Assembly (NCBI GenBank): GCA_023213395.1
Contig: CM041465.1
Location: 32,371,741-32,435,740 of the forward strand
Direction: 5' to 3'
DNA length: 64,000 nt
Origin: Cycas panzhihuaensis
Lineage: Eukaryota > Cycadophyta
Shown here one piece after another: positions 23,262-36,089 of this stretch (positions are counted from its first letter, which is position 1; every line of letters begins with the position of its first letter). Position numbers and translations under genes: made by a program. The notes below the pieces were generated by a model. The model had not been told where the DNA came from and searched no databases. It was given only the letters and a program-made list of their open reading frames with translations.

Positions 23262-25350
23262 TTATAATAAACTTATGCCTATTTGAAGATGTTGGAAAGA
23301 TCTGTCTAGTGAGGTTGAGGCTCTATTATGAGAAAGTCCAAGGTGAAACTATTGACTTCATTTCTTGTGTAGGTTGATGTATTAAAGTTGCATGGGATTG
23401 GAATTTTTGGCACTTTTAAATGTAGGAGTGGGCATCTTTAAATAAGGTAGGCCAATAATAACCTATACAAAGAATACATTGGGCGATTGATTGACCACTA
23501 AAGTTCCCACCACATATCTTCTCATAGGACTCTATTAAAGCAAATAATAATTCATCAGGTGAGAGGCATCTTAACAGAACTCCATTAAAAGAATGCTTAT
23601 ATAATACGCTATTAAGCAAAAGGTGTTGTTTAGCAGCAACGTGGATTCATCTTCTCTTCTATAAAGTAGTAAGAGAAGGAAAGAATTGATCATGAAGATA
23701 TAATCTAATATCCCTATATCATGGATCATCAGAAGGGATACCCTAGATATAGAAGATATGTTCACCTAGAAGGGAATTATCAACAGGTTGACTAATAAGA
23801 TTGGGGAGAGAAGCATTAGTTGTAATCTCTGAAACAATCATGCCTTTTTTGGACTTTTTATTGATCACCTACAAATAAAATTCTTGAAGTAATAAAGACC
23901 ACTTACCTAGTCAACCAATATGGTTAGACTTGGTAAGTAGATACCTTATAGGGCTTGATTGGACAATGAGGTGAATCATATTCCTAAAGAGGTAGTGGTG
24001 AAGCTTCTTAGTAGTAAAAATTAAGGCAAGACATTCTTTCTTAAGAAAAGGATAATGAAGCTCAGCTACCAAGAGGGTCCTACTAATGAAATATATAGCC
24101 CTCTCTTTACTAAAATCATCCTCTTATACTAGCATACCTAATAATGATTCCTGAGTAGTTGAAGTGTATAAAATGAATGGCTTATCAAACCTTGGTGGGA
24201 TAAGAACTTGAGTAGAAACCAAGACTTGCTTTAGTTTATTGAAGGACTCTTGAACTTGAGGAGTCCATTGTAATTCAACATCTTTCTTTAAAAGATTAGT
24301 GATGGGCTTAGCATCTAAGGTGAAGTCAACAATGAAACATCTTAGAAAACTAAGCCTACCTAGAAAAGATTTGATCTATTTTTGAGTCTTTGGAGGAGCT
24401 ATTTAAACAATAGCCTCAATCTTTTCAGGATCAATTCTAATCCCATCTTGAGAAATAATGTTTCCCAACATCTTCCCAAATGTAATAGCAAAAACATATT
24501 TGAAAGGATTTAAACACAAGCAATACTTCTTACACCTTTCAAAAATGGTTCTTAGATCATGCAAATTATCATATCTTTTATATGAAAGGGAAAGCATATC
24601 ATCTAGATAAATGACAATAATATTGTCGATCAAATCATAGAAAATATGGATTGTAGCCCTTTGATATATTGCACAACTATTTTGTAATCTAGATGGCATG
24701 ATTTTATAAATGAAAGTTCCCCAAGGAGTAGTGAAAGTAGTCTTATGGTGGTCACAAGGTGTAATAGAAATCTGATTATATCCTAAAAAACCATCCATAA
24801 GAGACATTACCTCAAAACCAGTTGTTTGATCCCAAATCTAATCAAGAAAGGGAAGGGGAAAATTATTTTTAGGATAGGCATCATTGATATCATAAAAGTT
24901 GATGCAAATTCAAATCGTACTATTCTTCTTTACTATAGGAACTATGTTAGAGACCCATTGAGAATAATCAACACTCTTCATGAATCCTACTCCTAACAAC
25001 TCTTTTACCTCTTACTTAATAGAAAGAGAGAGGTGGGGATGGATAGGGTGTTTCTTTTTCCATTTGGGTTTTACACCAAGAATAATGGTAATGTTATGTT
25101 CACTGATTTGGGAGTCAAGGGCTTATATGTCCTTATAGTCCCATATAAAAACTAAGTAAAACTCATGGAAGAGATCCTTAAACTAGGCAATCCCTTAAGG
25201 AGCACAACTAGCTCCCAACTTGATAATTCAAGGAATATCCTCTATCTCTAAGTATACATCAATGGTTTATTCCATAAGTATTGCATTCTCTTCTTAAAAA
25301 TGAGGAGGGATAAGTTCAATCAAAGAGATAGACTCATGGGGTTAAGAATA
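23262..25350 (-). pseudogene. Ty3/gypsy pol (Tat-like) of gypsy 2: RT, RNase H, integrase start
   Basis: Same family as gypsy 1. Reverse transcriptase spans 24,403-25,000; the 134-residue open part reads MSLMDGFLGYNQIS, TTPWGTFIYK and the catalytic VIYLDDML, so the active site is intact. RNase H lies at about 23,830-24,250 (PFILYTSTTQESLLGML, AIYFISRTLL, KKECLALIFTTKK). The integrase zinc module follows at 23,400-23,620 (KICGGNFSG, AQCILCIGYYWPTLFKDA). The integrase core, C-terminus and 3' LTR are missing because the element breaks off near 23,262 against a Copia fragment. Stops are fairly few per domain, but the pol frame is interrupted. Confidence 0.9.
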
Positions 25351-26800
25351 ATCAACTATAACTTTAGAAAAGCCTAACTTATGATGTCCATAAGGAAAAC
25401 CAAGAGATGAACCTACTAAATACTCAACAATCACCTCATCATTCTTGAAATGATCAAGGTGAAAGAGGTTGATGAGGCAAAGGTTCTTAGATTGAGAAAT
25501 TGAATATGAAAGAGGACCAACCAAAGAGTTTAGAGTAGGCGCAAACTCTATGATTGATGAAACTTGAGAAAAGATAAAGGGCCTATCTACAAACTCCTAA
25601 ATTAAAGAAAAATCTTATTTAAACTCTTGATTATCTATGTCATAATCTTGGTGGGACCTAGATATCAAGACTAGCGAAGATATAGGATGATCCATATGAG
25701 GATAGGAAGGTAAAGAGATAGTAGAAATGGAATTAATTTCTTGTACTATAGTGGATATTTCACATCTATTTTGACCTATATCAAGTAGATTAATATCTTC
25801 ACCATATGATGCTAGGTCTAGGTGTTGATGTAATAGCATCTTCTTCTCATACCTATTCAACCATTTCTTAAAGAAAGAGGAGTGAAAGAAAGATAGGAAA
25901 GCATCAACATATAAATCATATGCAATAACACTTGAGAAAGTAGTTACCAGGTGAGTGGTCATGGAAGGAACCACTAGATTTGCCCCTGAGGACAAGTACA
26001 AAACCTATGACAAATGAGTGTGAATAGGATCTATTCTAGCAGGGTCACTTGGGGGTGAATCTTTATAAGATATGATGGAGTGAGAAGCCACTTCTTCATT
26101 AGAAATAGATGAAGAAGGGACTAGAAGGCAATCAGTCAAGTCTAAGGAAATAAGAGTAGATAGGGAGCCTGATGACAAAGGAACAACTTCAACTAAATCC
26201 ATGTCCTTCATTTCTAGGTGAGTTGAAGGGGCCTCAATAGCAAAGTACTAACCTAAACCAAGTGAAAGAAAGAAATACTCTACAGAATTAGAGGATTTAC
26301 CATGTTCTAGAAAAGTCTTGATAAGGGGGACTAATTACTTAATAGGTTTTGGCTTCTGTTTAATGATTTTGAGTTCTCCTTCATGGATGAACTTGAGTTC
26401 ACTAAAGAGGGAGGAATAAACTAGTGTCATTGGGGTGATCCATGGTCTACCTAAAAGGATGTTATAATCTAAATCCAAGTCAATGATAGTAAGGTCGGTA
26501 AGCATAATCCTTCCTTCCAATGTGAGGAGAAGAGTAACTTGAACTAAGGGTACCTTTTGATTTTTATCATACCCTTGGTAGATCCATTCATATGGATCAA
26601 AGATAGAGATCTCTAAATCCTCAATGAGATAAAGAGGGATTATATTAATGGATGATCCTTTATCAATGATAACTCATTTCATATTAATATCATCCTTGAT
26701 AATCTCAATGTAAAATAGGAGAATATCATTTAGTGTGTAGGTGAAACGACTAGGCAAGGTAGCAAGGTCAAAAGAAATGGTAAAACTAGGTGAAGAAGCT
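25351..26800 (-). pseudogene. Gypsy 2 protease and linker region
   Basis: The retropepsin segment lies near 26,330-26,700. VIIDKGSSINIIPL carries the active-site position, where the usual D-T/S-G is D-K-G, so the catalytic triplet is damaged. It is followed by the flap-distal words DYNILLGRPWITP (open frame 26,520-26,335). The segment toward RT (25,342-26,211) is a long, poorly conserved linker with acidic and Ser-rich stretches (VPLSSGSLST, LVPSSSISNE) ending in YGHHKLGFSKVIVDYS, which gypsy 1 shares just before its junction. Interrupted by stops. Confidence 0.75.
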
Positions 26801-29385
26801 ACTATAGGGACTCCTAATGCATAAAATAAAAGTTGATATTACTCGGGGTAACACTTGAGTAAATCGATAACTAATATGCTAGCCATAATAGTTTTTAATT
26901 CTTCTACCAAAGAGAAAGATCCATCCTTTAAACTAGAGGGAATAGACCTAAACCTAATGGGACATAGGGGTATTAGAGGTAAAGAGTCAAGATTCTTGGC
27001 CATCAAATCATCAGATGATTTGGATGGACCTACACTCTTTGAAGTCTCTACCATGTTTATGGTTCTCTTGGTATCCCCACCTTTGGGACGTGGGTGAGAT
27101 TGATTGGTGTTTCTTTTTGTTAGAAGATTTACTAGAGTGGTAGTCTTCTTTGATGAATTAGAGCTTGAATATTCATCTTCATTATCTTATATATACTTCT
27201 CCTTGCCTTTATCTTCTTTACTAGCTTTCTTGCCATGTTAAGGTAATGGATCCTTATGGATCATTTGGTCTTGCAGTGACTTGGAAGAATGATTTACTTG
27301 AGTGTTTATGTTATGAGTTACATTTTGAATAGTTTGGCACTCACTTTTATCATGTGTATTTATTTGATGATAGGAGTATAATTTCATCTTTCTAGATAAA
27401 TAAGGAGGTAGGGGAGGATCTTGTTTCTTCCTCTCCTCGGTCAAGTGAATTACTTTGGTCTCTTGCAAGGGTTAAGCCAAAGATGAGCCATCAATATATA
27501 ACTTAGTATTAATTACATGCTCAAGTGATCTAATTGAAGAAGTAAGATGATTGTATATAGGCTCAAGATGGGTGGACTTTGTAAGATGAACTAGTTGTTT
27601 AGAAGGTGTAGATTTCCCAACTTTCTTAATACTTGCTTATATTTTGAACGTTTCTGAAGCCAAACAACAATCAACTGCTTCCTCATATGTTTGAGGACCA
27701 AGTTTCAAAACTTCTAAATGCACATGAGGCCTTAACACATTTGTAAATAGAGAAAATAATAAACTCAGATTAAGATGTGAATGGCAAGCATAGACTTAGT
27801 CTTAAAATCTCCTAATAAAATCCCTCAAAGTCTCATCATTATTTCATTTAATTACTAATAAGGATTTAATACCTGAATCAAACGATGTTCCTACATCAAA
27901 ATAGTTGATAAAAGAGTTAACTAGTTGTTGAAACGAGAGAATGGAGGCTAAAGGGAGGCAATAAAACCACTTCAAGGCATCACCTCAAAGCAATTTAGGA
28001 AATAGACATGTCATAACATAGTCATATGACATAAAATCTGTGTAAGTAAGTGCAAATGCTTGTATATAGGAGGTGGGGTCTTGAGAAGAGTCACCAGAAA
28101 ATTTAGGCAACTTAGGAAGAAATGGAGGCATAGGTGACAACAAGACCTCACGCAAGAAGGGAGGCTTTATATAATTTAGGAAGGGCCTCCTTGGCCTCAA
28201 CATAGTAGGATGTTGAGGTAAGAATAATATATGAGGAATAGATAAAAGAATAGGTTGTTGAAATTATAGTTGTTGTTATGAAACATCCTAAGGTGGAGAA
28301 GTAGGAGGAACAAACCATGCTATGGGGTTAACCACAAAGTTGGTTTGAGATATAAGGTTTTATGGGAAACTTAAGATAAAGGAGTAGAAAGAGTTAGGTT
28401 GTGGGCTAGGCCTAGGAATATGTGAAGAAGAAGTGGGATTAGAAGCCCTCAAAAGTTGTGATTATCCTACCAAAGTATGTGGATGTGCTAAATGAGTGTG
28501 AGAAATATACTGCAACGAGGAAATCACATTAGGTACTCTAGGTGATGGCAAGCAAGGCCTAAAACCATGAGACCCAATGATATGTGATGCATGAGGGGGT
28601 ACCTAGGTGGTAGAGGAAATAGGATGTAAAGAGTTAATCCTATTAGAGTAAGACCAAATCAATCGTAAACTAGATGAGGCCATAACCACTTGACTAGAAG
28701 TGGGTATGTGTATGGTGCTAGGAATTCCATATGCAATAGTGCTGGTATCACCTCAATGGGTAGGAGGTATAGAATGGAAAGAATAAATCTAAACTTGTTG
28801 TCTAGGAGAAGATTGATAAGGTTTTGAATGAGTGGATTTATGGTTGTTAACTTCCTCCACAAGCGAGGAATAAGATCATGATACAGGTCTTAGAAAATGA
28901 GGATGATAAAGGTGAGGAGACTTCATGGCATTGGTTGAGGGGTCTAACCCAATTGACTTATAATCTTCACCTAAGGGATCAATTTGAGTATGTTGCAATA
29001 GAGATGACATGGTATGAGTCTCTTAATGAAATAGGTCATGATAACCAGGCATGCATAGTGGGGTAGGGATCCTAGAAAGGATAGGCTTAGGAAAAGATGG
29101 ATATAACTAACCAAAAGGTGGATCTTCTTGTGTGAAAGAAGGATCCATAAAATAAGGATCACCAAGATAATAAGAAGGTTCTAGATATCCCTACTCCACC
29201 AGTATGTTGTATAGTAGGGTTAAATCTTTAAGAGGATAAATGTATGTGTTATGTGCTTGAAGTTTTGAAGATTCAACGTAAGATCATGAGACATCTTAAC
29301 CAAAGTATGATGAGCACACTTGAGAATCAAGCATAAGGCCTTGAAGTCTCAAGGAGAACCTAGGTGTAGGAGTTGTTATTTCCAT
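26801..29385 (-). pseudogene. Gypsy 2 gag region
   Basis: The putative start codon is at 29,385-29,383 (MEITTPTPRFSLRLQGL). The retrotransposon gag core is visible at 27,700-28,203 (FLPKLPKFSGDSSQDPTSY, GDALKWFYCLPLASI, ETLRDFIRRF, with stops between them). A Lys- and Ser-rich stretch (26,839-27,468) leads to the protease. No CCHC knuckle could be recognised. The leader and N-terminal third (28,203-29,385) is highly decayed. Confidence 0.72.
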
Positions 29386-29401
29386 AGCTTTATTTTAGGA
29401 T

Positions 29402-29510
29402 AAATGGTGGCTCCTTAGTATAGTCGCTAGAAAGATGGTGATGTTCTAGGGGGTTCTTGGGTTTGATCCTTAGCAAGGTCACCAAAAAGATGGTTGGGGC
29501 CTAGGGGGAA
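29402..29510 (-). promoter_or_regulatory. Primer-binding region of gypsy 2, duplicated in tandem
   Basis: Two tandem copies, 55 bp apart, of a segment whose minus strand reads TAGCGACTATACTAAGGA (29,412-29,429) and TGGTGACCTTGCTAAGGA (29,467-29,484). Both resemble the TGGCG-type primer sites of plant Tat/Athila elements, with several changes. Each copy ends in CTAGGGGG. The 5' LTR presumably begins just to the right (near 29,491) but its far end was not found. Confidence 0.5.
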
Positions 29511-32259
29511 CCTAAACTTAATATCTCCTAGTTCCTTTTCATAATTAAAATTGAGAGACACAAAGATCAATAAGACCAAAAGAACCATCTTTGCCCAACT
29601 CCTAAGGAGGAGTCTTCGCCTAGTAGTATTTCTTACCTAAGTATGAGTGGATACGACGAAAGGCATGGATATAAAATGGGATGATAGAATCTACTAATAT
29701 ATATGACTTGATGAAGGAGTTATAAGTTCATATCCATACTTACAATATCTTTAATGTCCTTTCTAGGGATTCCTCTTATGTAATCATTTCAACATTTTAT
29801 GTTTTACTAAGGTATAAGAGAGGGTAAGCTAATGGAAAGGTAGTTTGTCTTGTTTTAGTTTGTATTCACTTTACTTGTTTTTCTTTTTGTTATCTTTTCT
29901 CCTTTCTAGATTTTTTATGATTATAAATATATGAAGCCAAGAGGGCAAGATAATACAACCAAAGAAACTACATGATTAAACTCATATAAACCTTTTTATT
30001 TTTTATTTTTTTATCAAAAGCAAACAAACAAGAAATAGTGCATGCAAATTCTTTCTTTTCTTTTTTTTTCTTAAGTGAAATATATGCATGCAACTATAAA
30101 AAAGAGCTTTCCTACATGTAATGTACACGTTTCACTTCAAAAGAGATGATGCTACTCAAAATATAAAATTCACTATATGATTTTTATACAAATTTCTTTT
30201 AAAAGAGATCAATTAACATGCAAACCTAGTCAATATGCTTCAACTTTGATGCATGCAATCAATTCCCTTAAAAAAGTAATGAAATAATGCACAAAAAGAG
30301 AGATTCTTAAAATAATTTACTGCTATTTTCTAATAATTTTTAGACCTATGAGATGATGAACAAATCACAAATCTAAATAATAATCATTCACACAAAACTA
30401 GTCCCTAAAGGTTCTATCACAATTGGAGTAGTAAGAGCTCCAAAAGGATCTTTAAACCCAATGCAAAATAGAAAATCAGAGATATTTCAACCAAATAATA
30501 TTCTCAACTTTTCATTCTCAAGATAAAGGAGCTAACTTGAAAATGAAAGTGTATATAATTATAAGAACATATAAGAATTTCTTTCCTATTATGAAGAATG
30601 CCTCAGAATGACAGTTTTCTTTTCAATTGACCAACTTTTCCACAAATTTTCCTTCAAAGTGAAATCAAAGAAGGAAGAACAACAAACTAAAGAGGCCAAA
30701 CTAGAGCCAAATAATTCCAAAAGGGAATGGTAATCCAACTAAAATACAAATTACTATAACATATTATGAAGAAATAACTAAATTTATGGTGGGGAGATGA
30801 CCATGCCCCACTATAGTCTACTCTTAAGGAACCCCATAAAGGGCTGACCTTTTAGTATATATTTCAATATCCAAAACCAAGACAAGAGTACTACAATAAT
30901 CAACTAATGAAAAGAAAAGTTTATGAGCCAAAACTACCTTCAAAACACGATGAAACAAGCCTCAAATTCAATAGGAAAGATCTTACCAAATCAGAAGAAG
31001 TTTAAAGCATAAAACTAATGAAGATCCAAGAAAATGGAAGCTTAGATCATCAACAATCAAAGAATAGCAATATAACAACAAAGTTTCCTCAAGATTTCAC
31101 CCAATAGTCTTTAAAAAATCAAGTCTTTAAATTCACAGCAATAGTCCTAAAGAGATCTCCAAAAACTTTAAAAAATCTCACCAAAACTAGACCCAAATCA
31201 CTTCTTCCTTATTAACTTCCAATCAATAATGGCTTAAGAACACTTTTGGGCATCGAAGAAGTCAAATCCCACTAAATATGGGTAATGGAATATAAAATTT
31301 TGATGGTTTGCCCAAATTTTTATTGCATGATAATAAAAAATATGATCATTCGTATTTTTCACCTACTAAAAATATGATTTTATTCTAAAAATGCAACAAT
31401 AGTGGAGTAAAAAATTGATCAAAAAATTATAAAATTTGATATTTAATGAAGATTTAATCATGAAAATGACTTCATCAAGTAGTAAATAAGCCTAGAATTA
31501 GGTGAAATGCATTGAGTATGAGCCTAGAAGACTGATAAACAACATAATTTTAGGTGAAATCTTGAAAATAGGATGAAAGCACCAAACTTTGAAAGAAGAA
31601 TGAGGTCAAGTTGATCATAAAAGAAAACTTTGATGCCATAGTTTATGTCATCAACAAATAGTAATAAGAATACAAGTTACATCATCATTCATCATATTTC
31701 ATTAATTAAACTTCATATATCATATCAATAAAACATGGCCTAATCTACTAAATACAATCAACATCCATCAATTATCTCCTACGAAATTATATAATATGTA
31801 CTAACTTACCAATATAATTCAAATGTAAGTGAAAAGGCTAGGTTTTGGTGAAACACTTTAGTTTTGGGTTTTAAGTGCTTATGTCCTATTTACCTAGGGG
31901 CTACTAATCTAGAATTTTAACTTTATAGGTCTCTAAGGAAGCTTTCAGTTGCTATCTTATCTTGAGATGCTTATCCATAAGTGGTAAACTAGGGACCCTA
32001 TATATTATTATATAAGCTCAAGGCTCTATATAACTTAGTAAATGGGCTTTTAAGAAGGTTAAAACCCCCCTAATTTATGGATCTACCTGTACTAGACTTA
32101 TACCTAACAATAGATCTAGTAGTGCAAACTTAACAACAAAGAAACTCACACCTTCTAGGCCTAGCCTAGTCTCCAAACATGAAAGGATAGTTTTCCACCT
32201 TAGCTTATAACTTAATACAACTTATATCTAATTCTTTCCTCAACAAATTATAGAAATAC
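29511..32259. other. Non-coding stretch, probably including the gypsy 2 5' LTR
   Basis: No coding signal. By position, the left part should be the 5' LTR of gypsy 2. No matching 3' copy exists in the window because that element is truncated, so its length cannot be set. The rest is AT-rich with no recognised structure. Confidence 0.4.
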
Positions 32260-32506
32260 TGTTATGAACCTCCTTAAAAGGGGTTTAATTAATCATTTGT
32301 TAAATGAATAGGTGTTATTAAAAGGACACAACCTTCCGTGAAAGGGCCTAATATGCATATAAATTTGGTCCCAAATGTAATATGGACATCATTCAAATTA
32401 TATCAATCAAACATATGGTCTTTTGACTATTTATTTCCTTAGTGTTCTCATGTGCTATCTTATGCATTTAGAATTTGTCCTCAGGTTATGAATTGGGTTC
32501 GTAATA
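32260..32506 (+). repeat. 5' LTR of the gag-protease element
   Basis: Starts TGTTATGAACC and ends GTTCGTAATA (the other copy ends GTTCATAACA), so the inverted ends are TGTTATGAAC/GTTCATAACA. A TATA-like CATATAAATT lies near 32,356. It is followed by AG and the primer site. Confidence 0.93.
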
Positions 32507-32508
32507 AG

Positions 32509-32520
32509 TGGTATTAGAGT
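32509..32520 (+). promoter_or_regulatory. Primer-binding site of the gag-protease element
   Basis: TGGTATTAGAGT, initiator-Met tRNA type, two bases after the LTR end. Confidence 0.8.
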
Positions 32521-34295
32521 GCACTGATTCCTGCCTTAAAACAAAAAGATATCTATTCATAACCATATAATATATAAGATTGAGCATCTAATATTAGTCT
32601 GCACATATCAAGTTTGGCATATATCAATTCCACTTCCACCAAAAATAAACTTATCTATATTAATACACTGCCACATGACATAAAATATATTACTTGTTGA
32701 CCATTATCGCTACACGCACATATTTGTAGCCATATAATTAACTAAGTATATACCAATACATAGTCACGTGACATAAAATATAAGGCATGGCCTATAAAAA
32801 TTATCGACACATCCATAAAACTGGCAACCACCTCTAATAGTTACTTACACAACTGTGTTAATATATAGGCAACCAATGCAAAATATAACCTTGCTATGTT
32901 AATATATAAGTGGCCAATGAAAAATATAACCCAGTCGCATTAACACAAAGGCTAAACATAATAAATATATACTCATAATTTTCAATACACTAACGTACTT
33001 CTGAATATGGAATTAGGCAATTTATATAATCTCAATCTCATGCATATAGCCTAACATACAAAATATATACAATAAGTGCTAACACTACTATGTGTAATTG
33101 GATACATCCTCCATCACCTCCATAATTGTCCTTCTCAATCTATTGTATATCCATCCTTATCAATTAACCCTATACTTTTTTCATTTTTTCTATCATCCAG
33201 TTCGGGTGGAGTTGGCTTCCAGGCGAACCTAGTCATACGTCTACTAAAATTCATCGATTGTTGTCTGTTATCTCTCAATCTATAAATCGTCCTTCCATTA
33301 TTAGTAGTCATCATATTTTTCCTGCATCTCCCTCATCACCATTTCCCTCATCCATTGTTCTTGCATGTACTTGTTGATGTTCTCATCTTCTATTATTGCG
33401 TAGTCTTCCTTCACCACCACCAGTCGTTACTATATCATATATCATACCCTCTCATCACATTTGATTTAATAAACTTTAGTTTTTAATTAATTAACTTATT
33501 TATTTAATTTAATTATTTAGTATTTTTATTTTACATGTGTGCTTGTCAATCAATTATACATATGCCTTTTTAATTTATATATGGTCAATCATATATATAA
33601 TATATACTTTATAGATTTATTAAATATATAGTAATATATATTATTATATAATAATAAATTAATATAAATTTCTAAAGATAGTTGACATTTTTACCATATT
33701 ATTTTAAGTAATCCTATTATGTATATACATATATACTATTAAACCATCAAAATAAGTTTTAATTATCAAATTTTTAAATCTATTCATCACAATTTAAAAA
33801 GTCAAATCAAGTGGTCTTGTGTGCCTCCAAATCTCAGTTTGCTTCTGTGTTCCTTTGTTCCTTTCCCTTATCATTTCCATTGGCCCTTAATCTCCATCTA
33901 TCTGATTTTGCATGGTCTTTGCACCTACATTTCCTCATCACATCTGATTAATTTCTCATTCGTTCTCTCATCACTAAGTGTTCTTGTCTCATCATTGGAT
34001 CATTCCAACTAAGTTACCTTGAGTGGGTCAGATAAAGGGTAAAATATTATTGTGGAGTTTTGAAGTCTCATTCGATACATAAATAAAAGAAGTTAAAAAA
34101 AGAAAAAAGAAAAAAGAAAGTTTAGGGGAGAAGGATTCACTATCCATCTTCTTTAATAATCTAAACAAGATAGTCAATCAGTGGAGTTGTACTTATATAA
34201 TTATTAAAATAATGAATACTAAAGATATGGTAGACAACACTGTTTAAAAAGAGATCATCAAACCAATCACTCAAACAGTCCACAACACGGTCCAA
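32521..34295 (+). other. Long untranslated leader of the gag-protease element
   Basis: About 1.77 kb between primer site and gag start with no recognisable coding content. It includes short repeated words (CATGACATAAAATAT near 32,675 and CGTGACATAAAATAT near 32,768) and a C/T-rich patch at 33,100-33,450. The length is unusual for a gypsy leader and may include an old insertion or a remodelled region. Confidence 0.6.
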
Positions 34296-35330
34296 ATGTC
34301 AAACGCTCTCTTGAATCATACTTTACACTAAATTTTAGATAAATTAACAATCATAGCAATAAGTAGAAAGACGGATATGATTGTGCCAGACTCAGAAGAT
34401 GAAGCAATGAGTCGTCAATCACATATTAGACATCAAACTACAAGAAACTAGTTGGGTCCTTAGATATCTCAAATTAATTTTGAAAATGAGGCTATCAGGA
34501 AGTATCTTAATGAATACTAAAATTTAACTCCTAAAGAATAAAAGATAGTGAGTTTTCAAGCATATTTCAATTGTTTACAAAGTATCTAAATATAGAGAAA
34601 GAAAAAGTTAGAAAAAATAACTATACAACATTTCAATATGGAGCAAAAATCACATGAGCTGAGAGTGTGGATCCAAAAAATGGAAAACTACTTTCACTTA
34701 CTAGAAATTAAGCCAGTAGAGCAAGTCTCATTAGCCACCTTGCATATGGATGGGATAGCGTGTGAATGGTGGAAGTGTCTCGAATAAACCTCTTTTCAAG
34801 ATCAACTATCAACTTGGAAAGAATTCATACATTTATTCATTAAGTGATTTGAAACCGTATCTAATCGTGATTATTATTATGAGTTATAAAAACTAAAGCA
34901 AACTGGTTATGTGGAAGAATACAGTGCAGCATTCACAAGGCTAAGATATGTGTTAGAAGATATTCTAACTAATAAAATTATCTAGTTATATATAGATGGT
35001 TTGATAATAGAGATCCAAGTTAATGTTAAAATTCAAGAACCAAAGGATCTTAACAAGGCAATACAATTAGCCAAAATACATGAAGATAAATACAATACCT
35101 TATGTAAAACTGGCATAAACCTTTATATTCCTCCACCTGGTCGGCATAATCCTTTACCAAGTATTCAACATAAACAATTATCAATCAATTTAAATTGACC
35201 TTCCAAACCAATCATTCATAAAACAAAAATAGAATAAGAAGAGTTAAGAAGAAGGAACCTATGCTTCAGATGTGAGGAGAAGTGAGAACCTAGGTATAGA
35301 TGTCAAAAGAACTAATTATATACAATCATA
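34296..35330 (+). pseudogene. Gypsy gag with zinc knuckle (gag-protease element)
   Basis: From the ATG at 34,296 (MSNALLNHTLH) the frame passes through several stops. The gag core spans about 34,640-34,960 (HELRVWIQKMENYFHLLEI, VSLATLHMDGIACEWWKCL, KLKQTGYVEEYSAAFTRL), the standard Retrotrans_gag fold of Ty3/gypsy elements. An open 65-codon stretch (35,001-35,198) follows, then a zinc-knuckle remnant, LCFRCEEK*EPRYRC, near 35,258-35,300 with a stop and with Tyr where His is expected. In the intact ancestor this would be the capsid/nucleocapsid protein. Confidence 0.85.
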
Positions 35331-35930
35331 TTACTGCCAGATGATAATATTGACGAAGAAGAACAAGGATTAGAAAATAATTAAGGAAATTGTTATAATG
35401 CAGAACATCAAGAGAGCCACAGCAATCTCGAGGTTGGCCATCCACAAATGTCACTATCATTTATGAGAAGATTTAATCAATAAAATATATTAAAGTTGCA
35501 TGGATCTATCAAAAATCAAGTTGTAATAATATTGATAGATTCAGGTAGCACACATAATTTCATTAATCAAAATTGTGCATAACAACTAAGGTTATTTCCA
35601 TTAAGGACTCCCCATTTCTAGGTAACTGTTGGAGGAAGACAGGTAATCCCAGGACAAGGTATAATAAAGAACCTTAACCTCATGTTTAACAACATCATTA
35701 TTATAGAATATTTTTGTGTCATGGATGTAGGTGGTGTAGATATTATGTTGGGTAGTCAATGGCTCAATACACTTGGAACTTTTGGAATGAATATTGATGA
35801 ATAATTTATGCAATCTAAGAAAGAAGGAAGAATCATCATATTATCAAGAAAAAGATTGAATGAAACTAAAGTCATACCACACAAGGATCAGTGTCAAGAA
35901 GTCAAGAAGCAACCAGAAGCATTCTAAAAA
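35331..35930 (+). pseudogene. Gypsy aspartic protease (gag-protease element)
   Basis: The retropepsin active site VIILIDSGSTHNFIN lies near 35,525, with the D-S-G triplet present. It is followed by VTVGGRQVIPGQG and the C-terminal words VGGVDIMLGSQWLNTLG near 35,730-35,775. It ends in a basic stretch and a stop near 35,925. Where RT should follow, there is only about 150 bp before the polypurine tract. Two or more stops interrupt the frame. Confidence 0.85.
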
Positions 35931-36073
35931 CATAGCCAAGGTTTTCAACTAGAAAAATATTCTAATAAATACTTGCAACATCCATATAATTGCCTAATGG
36001 ATTCTACTACAATGAAGGATATTGTACATTTAAGGGACTGAAATTGTTTGACTATGTTTTATGGGCAAAATAT

Positions 36074-36089
36074 CTTAAGAGGGAGTAAT
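36074..36089 (+). promoter_or_regulatory. Polypurine tract of the gag-protease element
   Basis: TTAAGAGGGAGTAAT immediately before the 3' LTR, the plus-strand priming site. Confidence 0.8.
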
